Below, in pieces: positions 43,143 through 52,559 of a stretch of DNA of 64,000 nt. A model generated the notes under the pieces. It worked only from the letters and a program-made list of their open reading frames with translations, ran no database searches and was not told the origin of the DNA. Position numbers and translations under genes: made by a program. The stretch is from the NCBI GenBank assembly GCA_045580875.1, contig JAZNOP010000005.1, forward strand, positions 7,501 to 71,500, written 5' to 3'. Numbering within the stretch: position 1 is the stretch's first letter; every line of letters starts with the position of its first letter. The DNA comes from SIG598 sp045580875. GTDB lineage: Bacteria; Bacillota; Clostridia; Oscillospirales; Acutalibacteraceae.

Positions 43143-43712
43143 ATGAAATGCAGCAGATGTAATAAAGAAGCGACAACACATTTTTACCAGAACATTAATG
43201 GTCAGGTGACTGAAACATGGCTTTGTCCGGATTGTGCAGAGCAGATGGGAATAGGTGGAATGTTCAGTGGTTTCTCAGGTTTCGGAGATTTCGGAAGTAT
43301 TGGCGGATTTGGTGCCTTTGATGACCTGCTCGGCAGCTTTTTCGGTACAGCACCGGCAAAAGCTCTGCCAAAACAGACGCGCTGCAGTGTTTGCGGGTCT
43401 TCGTTCAGCGATATCGTAAAGAATGGAAAAGCAGGCTGTCCGGATTGCTACGAACAGTTTGCCGTTCAATTCAGACCGACAATAGAAAAAATTCACGGGC
43501 ATCATAAGCACATGGGGAAAATGCCCGGAAAAAACACGCCGCAAATTACAAAGACTGCAGGCAGCGCTGAAAAGCCTGCGGCACCGGCAGTAAAAAAGGA
43601 AGAAACGGTTGATATGTTGAAAGTACAGCTCAAAAAAGCTGTTGCAGCTGAGGAATACGAAAAAGCCGCACAGCTGCGCGACCGGATAAGAGCAATGGAG
43701 GGACAGAAATGA
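43143..43712 (+). CDS. mcsA: McsA, zinc-finger activator of McsB
   Basis: A 189-aa McsA. Two zinc-binding pairs are at the N-terminus (C3-x2-C6 and LCPDC) and two more near 80-105 (CSVC and CPDC). The Gly/Phe-rich stretch between is typical. A UvrB/UvrC-like UVR motif occupies the last 35 residues (VDMLKVQLKKAVAAEEYEKAAQL is its core). McsA activates the arginine kinase McsB. GGGGGG precedes the ATG. The end overlaps mcsB by 4 bp (ATGA). Confidence 0.94.
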   Translation: MKCSRCNKEATTHFYQNINGQVTETWLCPDCAEQMGIGGMFSGFSGFGDFGSIGGFGAFDDLLGSFFGTAPAKALPKQTRCSVCGSSFSDIVKNGKAGCPDCYEQFAVQFRPTIEKIHGHHKHMGKMPGKNTPQITKTAGSAEKPAAPAVKKEETVDMLKVQLKKAVAAEEYEKAAQLRDRIRAMEGQK

Positions 43713-44743
43713 GCACATCAAAAAAATGGTATCAGCTTTCAGGCAATGATGCCGATGTAGTCATCAGCACACGTATCCGTCTTGCGCGAAATATAAAGGG
43801 TTTTCCTTTTCCTCATGCAATGAGTGATGTGCAGCGAGAGCAGGTCAATAAGCTTGTCCGCGATGCAATACCTGAAAGCGCAGATCTCAAAAACAGATTC
43901 AGATATATTGAGCTTTCCGAGTTGAGCCAGCGTGAATTGGTTTCGATGGTTGAGCGTCATCTGATAAGTCCTGCGTTTGCAAGAAATCCGAAGGGAAGGG
44001 CAATGCTTCTGCTTGATGATGAGTCGGTCAGTATCATGATATGTGAGGAGGATCATCTGCGAATACAGGTGCTGGCGCAGGGAAATGATATTGAGAAGGC
44101 TTTTGATACGGCGGATAAGCTGGATACGCTTCTTTCTGAACGTCTTGATTTTGCGGCAGATGAAAATCTTGGCTATCTTACAGCCTGCCCGACAAACCTT
44201 GGTACAGCAATGAGAGCTTCGGTGATGCTGCATCTTCCGGCAGCAGAGGCCAGCGGCGCGCTCGCGCAGATAAGCGGTGCAATTACAAAAATGGGCATGA
44301 CAATCCGCGGAATGTACGGAGAGGGAAGCGGTTCCAGAGGTGCGATGTATCAGATATCCAATCAGACTACTCTTGGAATATCCGAAAAAGACACTATCGC
44401 AAAGCTCAGTGATATTATTGAACAGATAATTAAGATAGAGAGACAGACAAAAGCCAGGCTGATTGAACGTCCTGAAAGACTGGACCGTGTGTGGCGTGCG
44501 CTGGGAGTAATGAAAACAGCACGTATGCTGAGCAGCGAGGAGTTTATTGAACTGTTTTCTGCGGTCAGAGAGGGCGTAGAGGCTGAAAAGCTGAATGGCT
44601 TGTCATATGATACGCTCAGTCAGTTGTTTATTGAAGCTCAGCCGGGAACAATGATGATGCGCGTGGGCCATGACATGACGCCGGCAGAAAGAGATGTACA
44701 GCGGGCGGAAATAACACGAAATGCACTTGCGGCAGTTTCGTAA
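43709..44743 (+). CDS. mcsB: Protein-arginine kinase McsB
   Basis: A 344-aa phosphagen-kinase-fold enzyme that phosphorylates arginine in CtsR and misfolded proteins, tagging them for ClpCP. Conserved stretches are STRIRLARNIKGFPFP (residues 21-36), ACPTNLGTAMRASVMLHLP and GEGSGSRGAMYQISNQ. The stop-start overlap with mcsA suggests coupled synthesis of activator and kinase. Confidence 0.95.
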   Translation: MSTSKKWYQLSGNDADVVISTRIRLARNIKGFPFPHAMSDVQREQVNKLVRDAIPESADLKNRFRYIELSELSQRELVSMVERHLISPAFARNPKGRAMLLLDDESVSIMICEEDHLRIQVLAQGNDIEKAFDTADKLDTLLSERLDFAADENLGYLTACPTNLGTAMRASVMLHLPAAEASGALAQISGAITKMGMTIRGMYGEGSGSRGAMYQISNQTTLGISEKDTIAKLSDIIEQIIKIERQTKARLIERPERLDRVWRALGVMKTARMLSSEEFIELFSAVREGVEAEKLNGLSYDTLSQLFIEAQPGTMMMRVGHDMTPAERDVQRAEITRNALAAVS

Positions 44744-44786
44744 ACTTATTCTTTTGTTTTATCGAAAACAGAAAGGAGATATTTGA

Positions 44787-47306
44787 ATGTACAGTTTTAC
44801 AGGTTTTACTGAAAAAGCAAATGAAGCAATGAACAATGCAATTCAGACTGCAAGTGAGTATGGTCATACATTTATTGGAAGTGAACATATTCTTATAGGT
44901 CTGCTCAGTGTGAGCGGCAGTATGGCGGCAAATGTACTGAATGAAGCTGGTATAGAGCTTGATGAAACAGAAGCTATGCTTGCAAAGGTGCAGGGAAAAG
45001 GCATACCGACATCACTGAACCCGAATGACTTTACACCAAGAAGCAAACGTATTCTGCAGCGAGCGATGATGTTTGCGCAGAAACTCGGTCATAATTATGT
45101 AGGGACCGAGCATCTTCTTATTGCTCTCCTTAATGATCGTGACAGTTATGCAGTGAAATTCATTACAGACTGCGGCGGTGATGTTGCTTCGATTTTGTCA
45201 GGTGTACTTTCTGCTGTTGGAAATGATGAGACCGAAAGTGATACATCGTCAGAATATGAAGTTGAAGATGTAAAGTCGACGGGCTTTAATCCTTTTGCCG
45301 GACTCTTTGGCGGTTCACACGGGAAAACAGCAGGTGATAAATCATCCCCAAACGGTACAAAGACACTTGATCAGTATGGCAGAGACCTTACTCAGGCGGC
45401 AAGAAATAATGAAATAGATCCGGTTATCGGCAGACAGACTGAGATAGACCGTGTTATACAGATTCTTTCACGCAGAACAAAGAACAATCCTTGTCTGATA
45501 GGTGAACCTGGTGTAGGCAAGACTGCAATTGCTGAAGGTCTTGCGCTGAAAATAGCGACAGGTGAAGTTCCGGAAACTCTGACCGACAAGCGTATAATTG
45601 CACTTGATCTCACATCGATGGTTGCAGGAACAAAGTACCGCGGCGACTTCGAGGAAAGAATCAAAGCGGCTGTTGATGAGGTCAATAAAGCAGGAAATAT
45701 CATTCTTTTCATTGATGAGATACACACTATAATCGGTGCAGGATCAGCCGAAGGTTCTACTGACGCGGCTAACATTCTCAAACCTCAGCTTGCCAGAGGC
45801 AAATTTCAGGTTATCGGCGCCACCACAATAGAGGAGTATCGTAAGTATATTGAAAAAGATGCTGCATTGGAACGCAGATTCCAGCCTGTTAATGTTGGTG
45901 AACCGACCGAGGAAGAGGCTGTGCTTATTCTCAAAGGTCTGAGGGATAGATATGAAGCTCACCATAAAGTCAGAATTACAGATGAAGCGATAGAAAGTGC
46001 AGTTAAACTTTCAGCGCGTTATATTGCTGACCGTTATTTGCCTGACAAGGCGATCGACTTGATAGATGAATCTGCCTCGCGTGTTCGTCTTACCAGACAG
46101 ACTGAGCCTGATGAACTCAGAGAACTGGCTGCAAAAGTGAATGCAGTTGCCGCAGAAAAGAGCGAAGCAGTAAACGCACAGCAGTTTGAACGTGCAGCGT
46201 CGCTTCGTGATGAGGAGAAGCGGCTTCGCGCGGAACTTGAGGCTAAGAAAGAGGCGTGGAAAAACTCGGCAGTACGCAGCGGTGCGTCAGTAGGTATTGA
46301 AGATATAGCAAATGTAGTTGCTCAGTGGACTGGCATTCCGGTAACTCAGCTTACTCAGGAAGAATCAGAGAGAATGCTTCATATGGAGGAACATCTGCAC
46401 AAGCGTATTGTCGGACAGGATGAGGCTGTAAAGGCTGTATCGAAGGCAATCCGGCGTGGCAGAGTTGGTCTCAAGGATCCGAATCGTCCGATAGGTTCCT
46501 TTATTTTCCTCGGTCCGACAGGTGTCGGTAAAACTGAACTATGCAAAGCACTTGCAGAGGCGATGTTCGGCGATGAGAATGCTATGATCCGGCTTGATAT
46601 GTCGGAATTCATGGAAAAGCATACAACATCGAAGCTTATCGGTTCACCTCCGGGATATGTTGGCTATGATGAAGGCGGACAGCTTACAGAGAAAATACGC
46701 CGTCGCCCGTATTCGGTAGTGCTGTTTGATGAAATTGAAAAAGCCCACCCTGATGTTTTCAATACGCTGCTCCAGGTTCTTGATGACGGCAGAATAACTG
46801 ATTCGCAGGGAAGAACAGTCAGCTTTAAGAATACCATCATAATCATGACCTCCAATGTCGGTGCAAATCTCCTGACAGAGCAGCGTAAATCACTTGGATT
46901 TGGCGGCGACAATAGGGGAGATGCCGACTATGAGCGCGGCAAGGATGCAGTTCTCGGAGAACTCAAGAAAACTTTCCGTCCGGAATTTCTCAACAGAGTT
47001 GATGATATAATTGTTTTTCATAAGCTTGATGATGAAAATATCCGTGAGATTGCAGGAAAGATGCTTACCGGACTCACAAAACGAATGGCAGAGCTTGGCA
47101 TGAATCTTCGCGTGAATACAGGAGTTGATGCAGAAATAGCACGCGTAGGCTTTGATCCTGTTTATGGTGCCCGTCCGCTCCGTCGTGCTATACAGTCACG
47201 CATAGAAGATCCTCTTTCTGAAGCTATGCTGGAAGGAAGATTCCGCGATGGTGATACAGTGCTTATAAGCTTTGATGGAAGTAATTTTGTCTTTACAAAA
47301 GAATAA
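44787..47306 (+). CDS. clpC: ATP-dependent Clp protease ATP-binding subunit ClpC
   Basis: An 839-aa HSP100 unfoldase. The N-domain repeats (1-150) bind adaptors. The first AAA module has GEPGVGKTA and FIDEIHTIIGAG. A middle coiled coil includes a UVR-like segment (NAQQFERAASLRDEEKRLRA). The second AAA module has GPTGVGKTE and VVLFDEIEKAHPDV. It feeds substrates, including arginine-phosphorylated ones, to ClpP. GAAAGGAGAT precedes the ATG, 43 bp after mcsB. It closes the operon. Confidence 0.96.
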   Translation: MYSFTGFTEKANEAMNNAIQTASEYGHTFIGSEHILIGLLSVSGSMAANVLNEAGIELDETEAMLAKVQGKGIPTSLNPNDFTPRSKRILQRAMMFAQKLGHNYVGTEHLLIALLNDRDSYAVKFITDCGGDVASILSGVLSAVGNDETESDTSSEYEVEDVKSTGFNPFAGLFGGSHGKTAGDKSSPNGTKTLDQYGRDLTQAARNNEIDPVIGRQTEIDRVIQILSRRTKNNPCLIGEPGVGKTAIAEGLALKIATGEVPETLTDKRIIALDLTSMVAGTKYRGDFEERIKAAVDEVNKAGNIILFIDEIHTIIGAGSAEGSTDAANILKPQLARGKFQVIGATTIEEYRKYIEKDAALERRFQPVNVGEPTEEEAVLILKGLRDRYEAHHKVRITDEAIESAVKLSARYIADRYLPDKAIDLIDESASRVRLTRQTEPDELRELAAKVNAVAAEKSEAVNAQQFERAASLRDEEKRLRAELEAKKEAWKNSAVRSGASVGIEDIANVVAQWTGIPVTQLTQEESERMLHMEEHLHKRIVGQDEAVKAVSKAIRRGRVGLKDPNRPIGSFIFLGPTGVGKTELCKALAEAMFGDENAMIRLDMSEFMEKHTTSKLIGSPPGYVGYDEGGQLTEKIRRRPYSVVLFDEIEKAHPDVFNTLLQVLDDGRITDSQGRTVSFKNTIIIMTSNVGANLLTEQRKSLGFGGDNRGDADYERGKDAVLGELKKTFRPEFLNRVDDIIVFHKLDDENIREIAGKMLTGLTKRMAELGMNLRVNTGVDAEIARVGFDPVYGARPLRRAIQSRIEDPLSEAMLEGRFRDGDTVLISFDGSNFVFTKE

Positions 47307-47576
47307 AAGAGTTCAGTTGAGAAAAATATCATCCATGTAGCCACTGTTTAATTCAGGCAGGGTATCGGACTTCGGTCAGATACCCTGCCATTACATAAAT
47401 GCAGATATCGCGTATGCTGTATAAATGGCGATTTGCTGCATATGATATAAGTAAACTTATGGTGGTTTCAAAATGTGTTAAAATGTGAAAAAAAGTTTTT
47501 ATATAGAATATGAATCCCATTCAAAAGCAAGAGAAACGATAAATAGAAAAATATTTTAAAAATGTGAAATTAGTAC
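47307..47576 (+). other. Intergenic region with a probable clpC terminator
   Basis: Stem GGCAGGGTATC with GATACCCTGCC (47,356-47,389) follows clpC, without a strong T run, so termination strength is uncertain. The rest is AT-rich DNA with an imperfect inverted repeat around 47,405-47,450 and no reading frame with a ribosome site. Confidence 0.55.
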
Positions 47577-47605
47577 TTGCAATTCACAAATGAATGTAGT
47601 ATACT
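47577..47605 (+). promoter_or_regulatory. Sigma-A promoter of the initiator tRNA
   Basis: TTGCAA (47,577-47,582), 17 bp, TATACT (47,600-47,605), 31 bp before the tRNA. It is the last clear Firmicutes-style promoter in the window. Confidence 0.8.
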
Positions 47606-47636
47606 ATATTAGCGCTCGAGAGAGTGAACTAAATAT

Positions 47637-47710
<74 letters not shown>

Positions 47711-47719
47711 CGAAAGAAG

Positions 47720-47749
47720 AACGGATGACATAACGTCGTCCGTTTTTTG
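47720..47749 (+). terminator. Terminator after the tRNA
   Basis: Stem ACGGATGAC/GTCGTCCGT with a 5-nt loop (one G-T pair), then TTTTTT. Confidence 0.85.
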
Positions 47750-47823
47750 TTTTTATATTTCCTTAACAAACATTCCCGCTTTCTCTGTGTTTTTAAGTCG
47801 TTATTTTTAAAACTAAAAACACT

Positions 47824-49260
47824 ATGAAAGATTTCAATTTCAGACATGGAGACGCAAAGAGTGACGTCTTCGGTACAGACATGATGATTAACCCATCGCC
47901 TGTCGATAAGATTCCGGATGCACCAACCACACCGCAGATCGCTTATCAGATGGTAAAAGACGAGACATTCCCTCAGACACAGCCTCGACTTAATCTCGCA
48001 ACTTTCGTCACTACTTATATGGACGAATATGCTACTAAACTGATGAACGACGCTATCAGTATCAACTACATCGACGAGACGGAATATCCTCGTATCGCAT
48101 TGATGGGACAGAAATGTATCAATATCATCGCTAATCTATGGAACACCCCTGAGACCAACAAATGGAAAACAGGTGCTCTCGGTATCGGTTCATCTGAAGC
48201 TTGTATGCTCGGCGGTGTCTCAGCCTGGATGCGCTGGCGCAAGAGAAGAATGGAACAGGGCAAACCTTACGACAAGCCTAATTTCGTGGTATCGACAGGT
48301 TTTCAGGTCGTATGGGAGAAGTTCGCACAATTGTGGCAGATAGAAATGCGTACTGTTCCGCTCACAATGGAAAACCCTACCTTAGATCCTAAGAAAGCCA
48401 TCGAGATGTGCGACGAAAACACTATATGCATCGTGCCTATCGCAGGTTGTACATGGACCGGTATGAACGACGACATCGAAGAGTTGGATAAGGAAGTGAC
48501 CAAATTCAACAAGAGAACAGGCAACCAATTATGTATCCACGTCGATGCGGCTTCCGGTGGTTTCATCTTGCCTTTCCTGAAACCTCATGTAAAATGGGAC
48601 TTCAGATTGGACAACGTATTATCGATAAGCACCTCCGGTCATAAATACGGTCTCGTATATCCAGGCTTGGGCTGGGTGATATGGAAAGACAAGAAATATC
48701 TGCCTGAAGAAATGTCGTTCAGCGTCAACTATCTCGGTGCTGACATCACCCAGGTCGGACTTAACTTCTCACGTCCGGCAGCTCAGGTCTTGGGACAATA
48801 TTATCAGTTTATCAGATTAGGTTTCCAAGGTTATAAGGCAATACAGCAGAACTCTATGGAGATTGCGGAATATCTTCATGAGGAAATAGGTAAGATGCCT
48901 CAGTTTAAAAACTATAGCTCGGAAGTCGTAAATCCGTTGTTCGTCTGGTCGCTGAATCCTAAATATGATAAAGTCGCCAACTGGACTTTGTACGACCTGC
49001 AATATAAGTTGCAGCAAAGCGGATGGATGGTTCCGGCTTACACTATGCCGAAGGACTTGGAACAATGTGTGGTGATGAGAATCGTCTGTCGTCAAGGTTT
49101 CAGCCGTGATATGGCTGATATGCTTCTGACCGATATCAGAATGGCTGTCGCCGACTTGGATAAATTAAGCTATCCGACACAGTCAAGAGTTGAGGTCAAT
49201 AAGAACATTCATCCGAAACATAGCTTCAATCACGGAGGAACACGACGTTGTAAGAGTTGA
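47824..49260 (+). CDS. gadB: Glutamate decarboxylase
   Basis: A 478-aa PLP-dependent decarboxylase that turns glutamate into GABA and consumes a proton, part of acid resistance. The PLP lysine is in ISTSGHKYGLVYPG. Also visible are the substrate-loop region TQPRLNLATFVTTYMD, the cofactor-stacking HVDAASGGFILPF, and the C-terminal QGFSRDMADMLL. The sequence follows the Bacteroides GadB pattern throughout. No Shine-Dalgarno sequence precedes the ATG, unlike the genes before the tRNA. No antiporter gene follows; a terminator and pyruvate kinase do. Confidence 0.94.
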   Translation: MKDFNFRHGDAKSDVFGTDMMINPSPVDKIPDAPTTPQIAYQMVKDETFPQTQPRLNLATFVTTYMDEYATKLMNDAISINYIDETEYPRIALMGQKCINIIANLWNTPETNKWKTGALGIGSSEACMLGGVSAWMRWRKRRMEQGKPYDKPNFVVSTGFQVVWEKFAQLWQIEMRTVPLTMENPTLDPKKAIEMCDENTICIVPIAGCTWTGMNDDIEELDKEVTKFNKRTGNQLCIHVDAASGGFILPFLKPHVKWDFRLDNVLSISTSGHKYGLVYPGLGWVIWKDKKYLPEEMSFSVNYLGADITQVGLNFSRPAAQVLGQYYQFIRLGFQGYKAIQQNSMEIAEYLHEEIGKMPQFKNYSSEVVNPLFVWSLNPKYDKVANWTLYDLQYKLQQSGWMVPAYTMPKDLEQCVVMRIVCRQGFSRDMADMLLTDIRMAVADLDKLSYPTQSRVEVNKNIHPKHSFNHGGTRRCKS

Positions 49261-49282
49261 AAGTTGAAAACTGAAAACTGAA
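49255..49282. repeat. Heptanucleotide repeat tract, four units
   Basis: AGTTGAA, AGTTGAA, AACTGAA, AACTGAA in exact 7-bp register, starting in the last codons of gadB. Confidence 0.7.
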
Positions 49283-49291
49283 AATTAATGT

Positions 49292-49346
49292 AGAGACGTA
49301 CCAATTACACCGTTGAAAATAAATACGATGTAATTGATACGTCTCT
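49292..49346. terminator. Bidirectional terminator between gadB and pyk
   Basis: Stem AGAGACGTA-CC-AATTACA with TGTAATT-GA-TACGTCTCT, an 18-bp arm with an internal mismatch, between convergent genes. A second small hairpin lies at 49,356-49,378. Confidence 0.75.
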
Positions 49347-49380
49347 TAAATTTTTGTGCTCATAAAATTTATGGGCACCC

Positions 49381-50790
49381 TTAACCTATAACATCTTTAA
49401 CCTTATTGATTTCTAAGAAAGTATTGCCTCCTCCTTGTCCGAGGCTGCCGCTCAGATATGCTACCTTGTCGTTCATTTCAACATATCTCTTCTGATAGAG
49501 AAGTCGAACGGCTGCTACATATTGTTCGTGAGATGACATCTTGATATGCTGCGAAAATGGAATTATACCATAGCTTAAAGCTAACAGTCGATGTACCTTG
49601 TCGTTGCTGCATAAGGCTATGACGGGATTTGGTCCGCGGAAAGCCGACAGATTGCGTGACGTCTTGCCTGTCACGGTGTCTGTTATTATACATTTCACGC
49701 CGAGATGTTCGGTGGCTTCTATGGCGTTTTTCGAGAGGAATCCTGTCACGTCATCGAAGTCGCAAAGCGGAATGTCGATGTCGTTTTCACGTAATTTGTC
49801 TTTCTCTGCCTGTTCCGCGATGGTAACCATTGTTCTCACCGCTTCAAGAGGATATTTCCCCGATGCCGTCTCGCCGCTCAACATCAGAGCGTCTGTGCGA
49901 TAATAAATCGCGTTGGCGATGTCGGTAACCTCGGCGCGCGTAGGACGCGGATTTTTGATCATGGTGTGAAGCATCTGAGTCGCGACGATGACAGGTTTCT
50001 TAGCTAACACACATTTCCTGATAATCTTACGCTGAATTCCCGGAATATGTTCAATAGGAACTTCGATGCCGAGGTCACCGCGGGCGATCATAATTCCGTA
50101 TGACGCGTCTATTATTTCATCGATGTTATCGACGCCTTCTTGATTCTCAATCTTAGAGATAATCTGTATGTCGCTATTATGTTCATCAATAATATCCTGG
50201 ACTGCCTTCACGTCTGTTCTGTTTCTTACAAAAGAATGCGCGATGAAGTCGATGTCTTCTTCAATGGCAAATTTTATATTGCTGATGTCTTTCTCTGTCA
50301 GAGCCGGCAGATTGATATGCACTCCTGGAACGTTGACACTCTTACGTGAACCTAATCTTCCGTCATTCTGAACCACAGCAAAAAGTGAATCATCATTCTT
50401 GTCGACAATCTTCATCGAGAGTTCGCCGTCGTCGAAAAGAATATCATCGCCTATGTTTATGTCGTTGACAAAGTTCATATACGAGACGTTTACACAATCG
50501 CGAGTTGTCATCGCTTCAGGCTTGCCGCATATCTTGACACGGTCGCCGGTCACGAAATAAATGTGTTCCTCAACGGCAGTCGTCCTGATTTCCGGACCCT
50601 TAGTGTCGATGAGAATGGCAAGATGTGGAGAAACTTCCCTCACATTATTAATAACTTTTCTGATGCCTTCGGGTGTGGCATGAGCGGTGTTGATTCTCAC
50701 CACGTTCACACCTGCATTGTATAATTCCTTAATAAAATCGACATCGCAGCGAAGGTCGCTTATTGATGCCACAATCTTAGTCTGTTTCAT
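49381..50790 (-). CDS. pyk: Pyruvate kinase
   Basis: A 469-aa enzyme for the last step of glycolysis (PEP + ADP to pyruvate + ATP). Motifs are VNVVRINTAHATPEG, LIDTKGPEIRT, ISKIENQEGVDNIDEI with the catalytic Lys, IMIARGDLGIEVP and RAEVTDIANAIYYRTDALMLSGETASGKYP. The C-terminal domain is complete. It starts from a promoter with -7 TATCTTTG (50,820-50,827), shared back to back with the next gene. Confidence 0.95.
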   Translation of the reverse strand: MKQTKIVASISDLRCDVDFIKELYNAGVNVVRINTAHATPEGIRKVINNVREVSPHLAILIDTKGPEIRTTAVEEHIYFVTGDRVKICGKPEAMTTRDCVNVSYMNFVNDINIGDDILFDDGELSMKIVDKNDDSLFAVVQNDGRLGSRKSVNVPGVHINLPALTEKDISNIKFAIEEDIDFIAHSFVRNRTDVKAVQDIIDEHNSDIQIISKIENQEGVDNIDEIIDASYGIMIARGDLGIEVPIEHIPGIQRKIIRKCVLAKKPVIVATQMLHTMIKNPRPTRAEVTDIANAIYYRTDALMLSGETASGKYPLEAVRTMVTIAEQAEKDKLRENDIDIPLCDFDDVTGFLSKNAIEATEHLGVKCIITDTVTGKTSRNLSAFRGPNPVIALCSNDKVHRLLALSYGIIPFSQHIKMSSHEQYVAAVRLLYQKRYVEMNDKVAYLSGSLGQGGGNTFLEINKVKDVIG

Positions 50791-50819
50791 AATAAATAAT
50801 CTGTTGTTTTTATAACAAA

Positions 50820-50854
50820 CAAAGATACGAAAGTATTTTAATTATATTTGCAAA
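50820..50854. promoter_or_regulatory. Back-to-back Bacteroidota promoters for pyk and fau
   Basis: Minus strand: TTTG (50,851-50,854), 23 bp, TATCTTTG (50,820-50,827) for pyk. Plus strand: TATATTTG (50,843-50,850) for the cyclo-ligase. The two promoters interleave within 35 bp. Confidence 0.7.
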
Positions 50855-50872
50855 ATAATACGTACATAAATC

Positions 50873-51400
50873 ATGGATAAAAAAGAATTAAGATCCTTAA
50901 TCAAGACTTTAAAGAAACAACATTCTAAAGAAAGTCTCCTTGAACAATCGCAGTTGATTCTTAGTAAGTTGGAAAATCACCAATCTTTTGTTGAGGCGGA
51001 GACCGTCATGTTATACAGCTCGCTTCCTGATGAAGTAGACACTCACGATTTCTTAGAGAGATGGCGCAACAAGAAAAGAATCATACTTCCTACTGTAGTG
51101 GGCGATGACATCATTCCTGTTGAACTTTCGAAGGAAACAGATTTCGCCATAGGTGACTTCAATATATTAGAACCTCAAAATGAACCGTATAACGGGAACT
51201 ACGACTTGATTGTCGTTCCTGGCGTGGCGTTCGACAAAAACGGAAACCGAATAGGAAGAGGTAAAGGCTACTACGACAGATTTCTGTGCAAGCATTTAGA
51301 GGTAAAAAGAATCGGCATCTGCTTCGACTTCCAGCTCGTTGATGAAGTGCCGACTGAAGACAACGACATAAGGATGGATGAGATTATTAGTTTGGCGTAA
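50873..51400 (+). CDS. 5-formyltetrahydrofolate cyclo-ligase
   Basis: A 175-aa enzyme that converts 5-formyl-THF to 5,10-methenyl-THF with ATP. The family motif GRGKGYYDRFL is present near residue 127, with VVPGVAFDKNGNRIG just before it. The N-terminus has the helical start KKELRSLIKTLKKQH. No Shine-Dalgarno sequence; the promoter is the TATATTTG element 23 bp upstream. Confidence 0.92.
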   Translation: MDKKELRSLIKTLKKQHSKESLLEQSQLILSKLENHQSFVEAETVMLYSSLPDEVDTHDFLERWRNKKRIILPTVVGDDIIPVELSKETDFAIGDFNILEPQNEPYNGNYDLIVVPGVAFDKNGNRIGRGKGYYDRFLCKHLEVKRIGICFDFQLVDEVPTEDNDIRMDEIISLA

Positions 51401-51403
51401 ATT

Positions 51404-51442
51404 AAAAAGTCCTCTTAATGAATTGCTCAAAGAGGACTTTTT
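51404..51442. terminator. Bidirectional terminator
   Basis: A 13-bp perfect stem AAAAAGTCCTCTT/AAGAGGACTTTTT with a 13-nt loop, between convergent genes. Confidence 0.9.
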
Positions 51443-51461
51443 GTCGACGTTAGATTCAGGA

Positions 51462-51932
51462 TCAGAATTCTACTGTCTTGATCTCTGTTTGTGGAATGAA
51501 ATCAAAAGGTTCATATTTTAAAAGCTGTAAGGCCGCGAACTTCTTGTCCTTAGAATGAAGTACATAGAGTTGAACATTGCCTTCGTCGACTCTCTTGATT
51601 TTTTCAATTGACTTTAAATCGTCATTTTCCAAAGCGTTCTTTATGTTATAGAAATCGTTTGTGTCGTAATAAAGCTGACGTTTAATTATAGGAGAATTGG
51701 TTTTGGAATAAACTTCCTTATTCATCTTGGCGAATAACAAAAATAAAGCGAAGGCAACAGCTACTACTCCTACAAAAACAAGTGCCGAAGAAGCCATGTT
51801 GCTTTCAAAATTACCGGAATAAATGAACAAGAGACAGGAAATGGCAATTAACAATATTCCTGCTATTAATGAACCTGTATTAAATTTTTTTTCGATTAAT
51901 TCTATTTTTACGTTTTTAATGTTGTTTGTCAT
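51462..51932 (-). CDS. Small membrane protein of unknown function
   Basis: A 156-aa protein with two hydrophobic segments (about 20-39 and 47-68) near the N-terminus, followed by a charged soluble part of about 85 residues ending FIPQTEIKTVEF. The start is taken at 51,932 (MTNNIKNVKIELIEKKFN); a longer reading from 51,995 runs into AT-rich and repeat DNA. No family recognised. A member of the Bacteroidales half by gene style. Confidence 0.6.
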   Translation of the reverse strand: MTNNIKNVKIELIEKKFNTGSLIAGILLIAISCLLFIYSGNFESNMASSALVFVGVVAVAFALFLLFAKMNKEVYSKTNSPIIKRQLYYDTNDFYNIKNALENDDLKSIEKIKRVDEGNVQLYVLHSKDKKFAALQLLKYEPFDFIPQTEIKTVEF

Positions 51933-52002
51933 AATTTTAAATTTAATTGTTAATAATAAGTCAACGAGTCGACAAGTAAATACGCATCCTGTCAACCCAA
52001 TA

Positions 52003-52037
52003 ATTGTAAACTGTCAATTGTAAATTGTAAATTGTCA
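52003..52037. repeat. Heptanucleotide repeat tract, five units
   Basis: ATTGTAA, ACTGTCA, ATTGTAA, ATTGTAA, ATTGTCA in 7-bp register, running into the 3' end of the following small gene. Confidence 0.7.
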
Positions 52038-52418
52038 AATGATAAGGTGTCTTACTATAACAATCAAATCATCATTCGATGACAGAGGAGATGAAAATTT
52101 TGTGTTGTAGTTTTTGGTCGGTTGCACTTCTGAAGAGAAATGTCGTGATAGTATACAGCTTATAGGATTTTGCTGTGTTTTCTTTTGTGAAGGTAAAAGC
52201 CTGAATGACGGCAGCGACAAAGAATTATGCAGTTCCGGCAGGATGCTTTTACTTGAATTTGTGATGTTGAAGATCGTTTCAATATCAGACTGCTGACTGT
52301 CGGAGATATAGGCATTGTCGTCATTATTAATTCTGTCTAACACAGTAACATCATCTTTCACAAGGAAAGACAACGTCATAAAAACCAATGATAATATTAT
52401 CAGAATATGTTTTTTCAT
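52035..52418 (-). CDS. Hypothetical exported protein
   Basis: A 127-aa protein. The N-terminus (KKHILIILSLVFMTLSFLV) looks like a signal peptide or membrane anchor; the rest is Ser/Asn-rich without recognisable motifs. A Bacteroidota -7 element TATATTTG lies at 52,436-52,443, 17 bp before the ATG, which supports a real gene. The end of the frame, VIVRHLII, runs into the heptad repeat tract, so the natural C-terminus may have been altered by repeat changes. Confidence 0.5.
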   Translation of the reverse strand: MKKHILIILSLVFMTLSFLVKDDVTVLDRINNDDNAYISDSQQSDIETIFNITNSSKSILPELHNSLSLPSFRLLPSQKKTQQNPISCILSRHFSSEVQPTKNYNTKFSSPLSSNDDLIVIVRHLII

Positions 52419-52499
52419 AAGACAAAATCAATGTGCAAATATAACACATTAATTGCATAGTTGTCGTTATTTTTTTATTCATAACCCATAATTATTTCG

Positions 52500-52548
52500 A
52501 TTATGCATTATGAATTATGCATTATGCATTATGCATTATGCATTATGA
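52500..52548. repeat. Heptanucleotide repeat tract, seven units
   Basis: Seven units of ATTATGC or ATTATGA in perfect 7-bp register, 12 bp beyond the stop of the GH20 gene. Confidence 0.9.
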
Positions 52549-52559
52549 ATTGTAGTGTG

